Source: Flavobacteriales bacterium
GTDB taxonomy: Bacteria; Bacteroidota; Bacteroidia; UBA10329
Assembly (NCBI GenBank): GCA_021741075.1
Contig: JAIOYO010000007.1
Span: 18,853 to 82,852, forward strand
Direction of reading: 5' to 3'
DNA: 64,000 nucleotides
Part shown: positions 61,130-64,000 of the stretch, in pieces
Numbering within the stretch: the first letter of the stretch is position 1
Layout of the letters: the number at the start of each line of letters is the position of its first letter
The notes under the pieces: model-generated
What the model was told of the DNA's origin: nothing
What the model saw: the letters and a program-made list of their open reading frames with translations, nothing else
Databases searched by the model: none
Made by a program: the position numbers and the translations under genes

Positions 61130-63049
61130 TTAGATCAATTCCACACTGCGTTTCAAGAACTCGCTAAGGTCTTTGCCTTTTAGCAATCCTTGACCTAGAA
61201 GAGCAAGGTCACAAAGCTGCTTTGCTTTTTTGTCCTTGTTTTCGCCTTTGCTTTTAAGAATCTCGCCCACTTTGGGATGATTGGCATTCACAACCAGGTT
61301 GTACATCTCAAAACCTCCCATTCCCATCATGCCGCCTTGTCCGCTTAGTTTCTGCATGTCGGCCATTCTGCGCATGAATTCTGGTTGGGTAATGGTAACA
61401 GGCATGTCGTTTTCGTTCAGGTTCTCAAACTGAACAGTAAAGTTGCGCTTGCTTCCTTCTGGATTAGCCTGTGCTTCGAAAATCGGCTTTAGCTTTTCTT
61501 TTTCGTCATCACTGAGTTTGCTCGGAGCCTCTTCGCCTTTGTTAATGAGTTTCTCAACGGTGTCGGCATCTACACGTGCAAACGTGCTGCTCTCCAGCTT
61601 CTGCTCTAGTTGGTTCACAAAATGCGAATCAAACGGGCCATCCATCACCAATACATCGTAGCCCTTTTCGGTTGCGCTATTTATGTACGAATGCTGCACT
61701 TCTGTATCGTTTGTGTACAGATGCACCAACTTGTTGTCTTTATCGGTTTGTGCGGCCGTGATGTGCTCTTTGTATTCCTCCATTGTGAAATACTTGCTAG
61801 CGGTGTTCTTGAACAGCCAGAATTTAGCAGCACGCTCGTAGAACTTCTCATCAGAAAGCATTCCGTATTGGATGAATATCTTAATATCGTCCCATTTTGA
61901 CTCGAAATCCGCTCTATCGTTCTTGAAAAGTTCGGCCAGCTTATCCGTCACTTTCTTGCTAATGTGGCTGCTGATTTTCTTCACGTTGCCATCTGCCTGT
62001 AGGTAGCTTCGCGATACGTTTAGCGGAATATCGGGCGAGTCAATTACACCATGAAGTAACGTCAAGAACTCCGGAACGATATTCTCAACATTGTCGGTGA
62101 TAAAGACCTGATTACTGTAAAGCTGAATCTTGTTCTTCTGAACCTGAATATTGTCCTTGATTTTTGGGAAGTACAAGATTCCGGTCAGGTTAAACGGATA
62201 ATCCACATTCAAATGAATGTTGAACAATGGCTCGTCAAACGTCATCGGATATAACTCGCGGTAGAAGCTTTTGTAGTCTTCATTGGTCAAATCTGCTGGT
62301 GGTATTGTCCAAGCAGGAGCGGTGTTGTTAATGATGTTGTCTTCGGTAATTTGAACGTCCTCACCAATCTTCTCGCCTTTGTCATCGCGCTTGGCGTATT
62401 CTGTTCTTGTTTTCGTTCCAAATTTGATGGTAACAGGAAGGAACTTGCAGTATTTATCAAGGATGCCTTGAATACGCGCTTTATCTAAAAACTCCTTGCT
62501 ATCGTCTGCAATATGCAGGATGATATCTGTTCCTCTGTCTTTTCTGTCGTGCTCGGTCAGCGTGTAGTTCGGACTTCCATCGCACGTCCAATGCGCTGCT
62601 TTCTTACTCTTTACGTAGCTTTTTGTGACAATCTCCACCTGTTTAGCTACCATGAAAGACGAATAGAAACCAAGGCCGAAATGCCCGATAATGGCTTCTG
62701 ATTTGTCTTTGTATTTGTTTACGAATTCCTCAGCCCCAGAGAAAGCGATATCGTTGATGTACTTGTCCACTTCCTCCGCACTCATACCAATACCGTTGTC
62801 TTTGATGGTGATGGTGCCAGCTTCTTTATCAAGCACAATTTCCACTTGTAATTCGCCCAAATCGCCTTTGAATTTGTCTATGCCGCTTAGGGTTTTCAAC
62901 TTCTGCGTAGCATCAGTGGCGTTAGCTACTAATTCACGAAGAAAAATCTCGTGGTCTGAGTAAAGGAATTTCTTGATAATTGGGAAAATGTTCTCGGTAG
63001 AGACATTGATGGTTCCCTTCTTTGTTTTTTCTGCTGTATCTGTTGCCAT
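61130..63049 (-). CDS. htpG: Chaperone protein HtpG (Hsp90)
   Basis: 639 residues. The N-terminal ATPase domain has the Bergerat motifs YSDHEIFLRELVANATDATQKL, DNGIGM and FGLGFYSSFMVA. The middle domain has LPLNVSRSYLQAD-like IPLNVSRSYLQ, and the C-terminal domain follows with dimer contacts. It is the cytosolic Hsp90, ATP-dependent for client folding. Length is normal for Bacteroidota HtpG. A Met/Gly-rich stretch near 570-580 (GGMMGMGGFEM) is unusual. No helix-loop regulatory site is seen. Confidence 0.97.
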   Translation of the reverse strand: MATDTAEKTKKGTINVSTENIFPIIKKFLYSDHEIFLRELVANATDATQKLKTLSGIDKFKGDLGELQVEIVLDKEAGTITIKDNGIGMSAEEVDKYINDIAFSGAEEFVNKYKDKSEAIIGHFGLGFYSSFMVAKQVEIVTKSYVKSKKAAHWTCDGSPNYTLTEHDRKDRGTDIILHIADDSKEFLDKARIQGILDKYCKFLPVTIKFGTKTRTEYAKRDDKGEKIGEDVQITEDNIINNTAPAWTIPPADLTNEDYKSFYRELYPMTFDEPLFNIHLNVDYPFNLTGILYFPKIKDNIQVQKNKIQLYSNQVFITDNVENIVPEFLTLLHGVIDSPDIPLNVSRSYLQADGNVKKISSHISKKVTDKLAELFKNDRADFESKWDDIKIFIQYGMLSDEKFYERAAKFWLFKNTASKYFTMEEYKEHITAAQTDKDNKLVHLYTNDTEVQHSYINSATEKGYDVLVMDGPFDSHFVNQLEQKLESSTFARVDADTVEKLINKGEEAPSKLSDDEKEKLKPIFEAQANPEGSKRNFTVQFENLNENDMPVTITQPEFMRRMADMQKLSGQGGMMGMGGFEMYNLVVNANHPKVGEILKSKGENKDKKAKQLCDLALLGQGLLKGKDLSEFLKRSVELI

Positions 63050-63318
63050 TTTTCTGAGCTGATTAGCTAATTAGAAATGAGGTGATTAGTTCTTATTCGC
63101 TGCCAAATATCAATGTCTATGCCAGCGGAAAAAAACGGAAGGGTTGTCAGTTTTGATGGTAACGGAGGTGACAGGATTGCAGTAGCACTGCCTGATTTCA
63201 TCACGAAAAAATGGCACTAGATTGAACGGTTGCTCCTAGCGCAGAGGTTTTACTCGCAAACAAAACGCGCAGTAAATGCTGAAGCAAGTGGAATGCCTGA
63301 AGGCAGAATGAGCTTGAA

Positions 63319-63699
63319 TTACAGCTTTCGCGTTAAATTCATTATCGCTTCGCTACCTGTTTCGGTGAGTATTATTAACGAAACCGATGATTCAGTCAAT
63401 TCATGAACCTTCAAGGTGGTGGTTTTGGAAGATACTTTGTCGCTTCTATTGCCATCTAACTTTAAGACAGAATCTTGCAAATCCCAAGTGCCTACAATGA
63501 AGTATTCTGTAGCGGTAAGCTCAAAGCTTTGGTCTTCGCCAATAATCAACGAAAAACCTTGAACTAATGAGTCTGCAGGTGTTTCATCAAAATGTACAGC
63601 ATTTGAATAAACCCATTCTCCAACCAATGCTTTTCCATTTACTTGTGCAAAACAAACGGAAGGAATGGCAAACGCTATAAACAGTAGTAGTTTCTTCAT
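63319..63699 (-). CDS. Small secreted lipocalin-like protein
   Basis: 126 residues from ATG 63699. The frame extends to 63738, but this start gives a clean signal peptide (KKLLLFIAFAIPSVCFAQ). The mature part has LVGEWVYSNAVHFDE, FSLIIGEDQSFELTATEYFIVGTWDLQDSVLKLDG and SSVSLIILTETG, resembling the small beta-barrel lipocalin-like proteins of Bacteroidota. No ligand is known. A -7 box (TAACTTTG) lies directly upstream. Confidence 0.65.
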   Translation of the reverse strand: MKKLLLFIAFAIPSVCFAQVNGKALVGEWVYSNAVHFDETPADSLVQGFSLIIGEDQSFELTATEYFIVGTWDLQDSVLKLDGNRSDKVSSKTTTLKVHELTESSVSLIILTETGSEAIMNLTRKL

Positions 63700-63704
63700 A
63701 ATAT

Positions 63705-63712
63705 CAAAGTTA
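63705..63712 (-). promoter_or_regulatory. -7 promoter box of the lipocalin-like gene
   Basis: On the minus strand this reads TAACTTTG. It ends only 5 bases before the ATG at 63699, so the transcript would be nearly leaderless. Confidence 0.4.
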
Positions 63713-63893
63713 GGATTTCGTATGGAGCTGTAAAACAAAAAGTTGTTTAAAATTAAATTTCCTTTGTTTAAAACTGTCGATGAACGGGTTTCTTGGTCGG
63801 AAATAGGATTTTAGAATAAAGGAAGCTTAAGAACAGCTGCCTATGCTTCTTTGTATATCCAATTGGAATAATAAAGCTTAATTTACTCTTTAA

Positions 63894-64000
63894 ATGAGCA
63901 ATTCCAATCCCAACGCCAACATCAAAGAAGGTTTCTATTCCAAGCTTTTTGCGCGGTTTTACGACCCGTTTATGGAAAGCATGGAGCAGAAAGTGCTTGG
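63894..64000 (+). CDS. Probable SAM-dependent methyltransferase, N-terminal start (partial)
   Basis: Only the first 35 codons are in the window, from ATG 63894, with no stop before the edge. The sequence SNSNPNANIKEGFYSKLFAR followed by FYDPFMESMEQKVL resembles the N-terminal cap of UbiE/class I methyltransferases (…FARFYDPFME). The SAM-binding motif lies beyond the window, so the assignment is tentative. Confidence 0.5.
   Translation, partial: MSNSNPNANIKEGFYSKLFARFYDPFMESMEQKVL

Noticed and set aside
63119..63220. 33-codon plus-strand ORF upstream of htpG
   Set aside because: Too short, with no motif, promoter or recognisable homology. The interval 63050-63318 otherwise shows nothing I can support.

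Overview
The window is a 64 kb chromosomal segment of a Bacteroidota bacterium, most likely in or near Flavobacteriales. The evidence is three very large secreted proteins ending in the gliding-motility-associated (type B) C-terminal sorting domain, two ending in a type A type IX secretion (T9SS) tail, a duplicated DUF1599 protein, a BT_3928-like DoxX/MauE protein, a membrane CdaA diadenylate cyclase, promoter-like TAnnTTTG boxes, almost no Shine-Dalgarno sequences and several TTG starts. There is no phage, integrase, transposase or CRISPR array. Two tRNA genes are present: Arg-ACG and Pro-GGG.

Layout. 1-5.5 kb: end of an aminotransferase, a membrane-anchored winged-helix regulator divergent from an internally duplicated lipoprotein with an operator-like region between them, a NamZ-like muramidase, a LolC/E-type permease and cdaA. 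5.6-8.9 kb: a PlsC-like acyltransferase and a translationally coupled folP-methyltransferase-phosphodiesterase operon. 8.9-18 kb: a rightward run of DUF1599, DoxX/MauE, a DppB-like permease, tpiA, prmA and a 1472-residue secreted protein of unknown function, several of them abutting. 18-30.3 kb: tRNA-Arg, two YwqK/MORN-like proteins and two giant T9SS type B paralogues. 30.4-39 kb: a peptidase, guaA, a LysM/binding protein, hemF, and a lectin-PKD type B protein. 39-49.6 kb (mostly leftward): lolA-like, ftsK, a lipoprotein, a speA-like decarboxylase, miaE, a Skp-like chaperone, a usp-sulP operon and a MORN protein. 49.7-64 kb: tRNA-Pro, a TPR/SPOR protein, a small Cys-rich protein, a T9SS subtilase, lysA, a chalcone-isomerase-like protein, a frameshifted DUF2807 lipoprotein, a eukaryote-like cyclophilin, a decayed arylsulfotransferase-like gene, OsmC, cupin, a small membrane protein, a PCMD/T9SS protein, htpG, a small secreted protein and the start of a probable methyltransferase.

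Most of the segment is housekeeping (folate, c-di-AMP, triose phosphate, GMP, heme, lysine, chromosome segregation, chaperones) interleaved with surface and secreted proteins. The least ordinary stretch is about 55.4-58.5 kb. It packs several dispersed-repeat types and a 7-bp tandem array next to a homopolymer frameshift and a pseudogene. A 28-bp palindrome occurs twice in the window, once inside the coding sequence of folP. I did not find a convincing complete novel system. The best undescribed candidates are the divergent regulator/lipoprotein locus (0.2-2.2 kb) and the 1472-residue protein linked to prmA.
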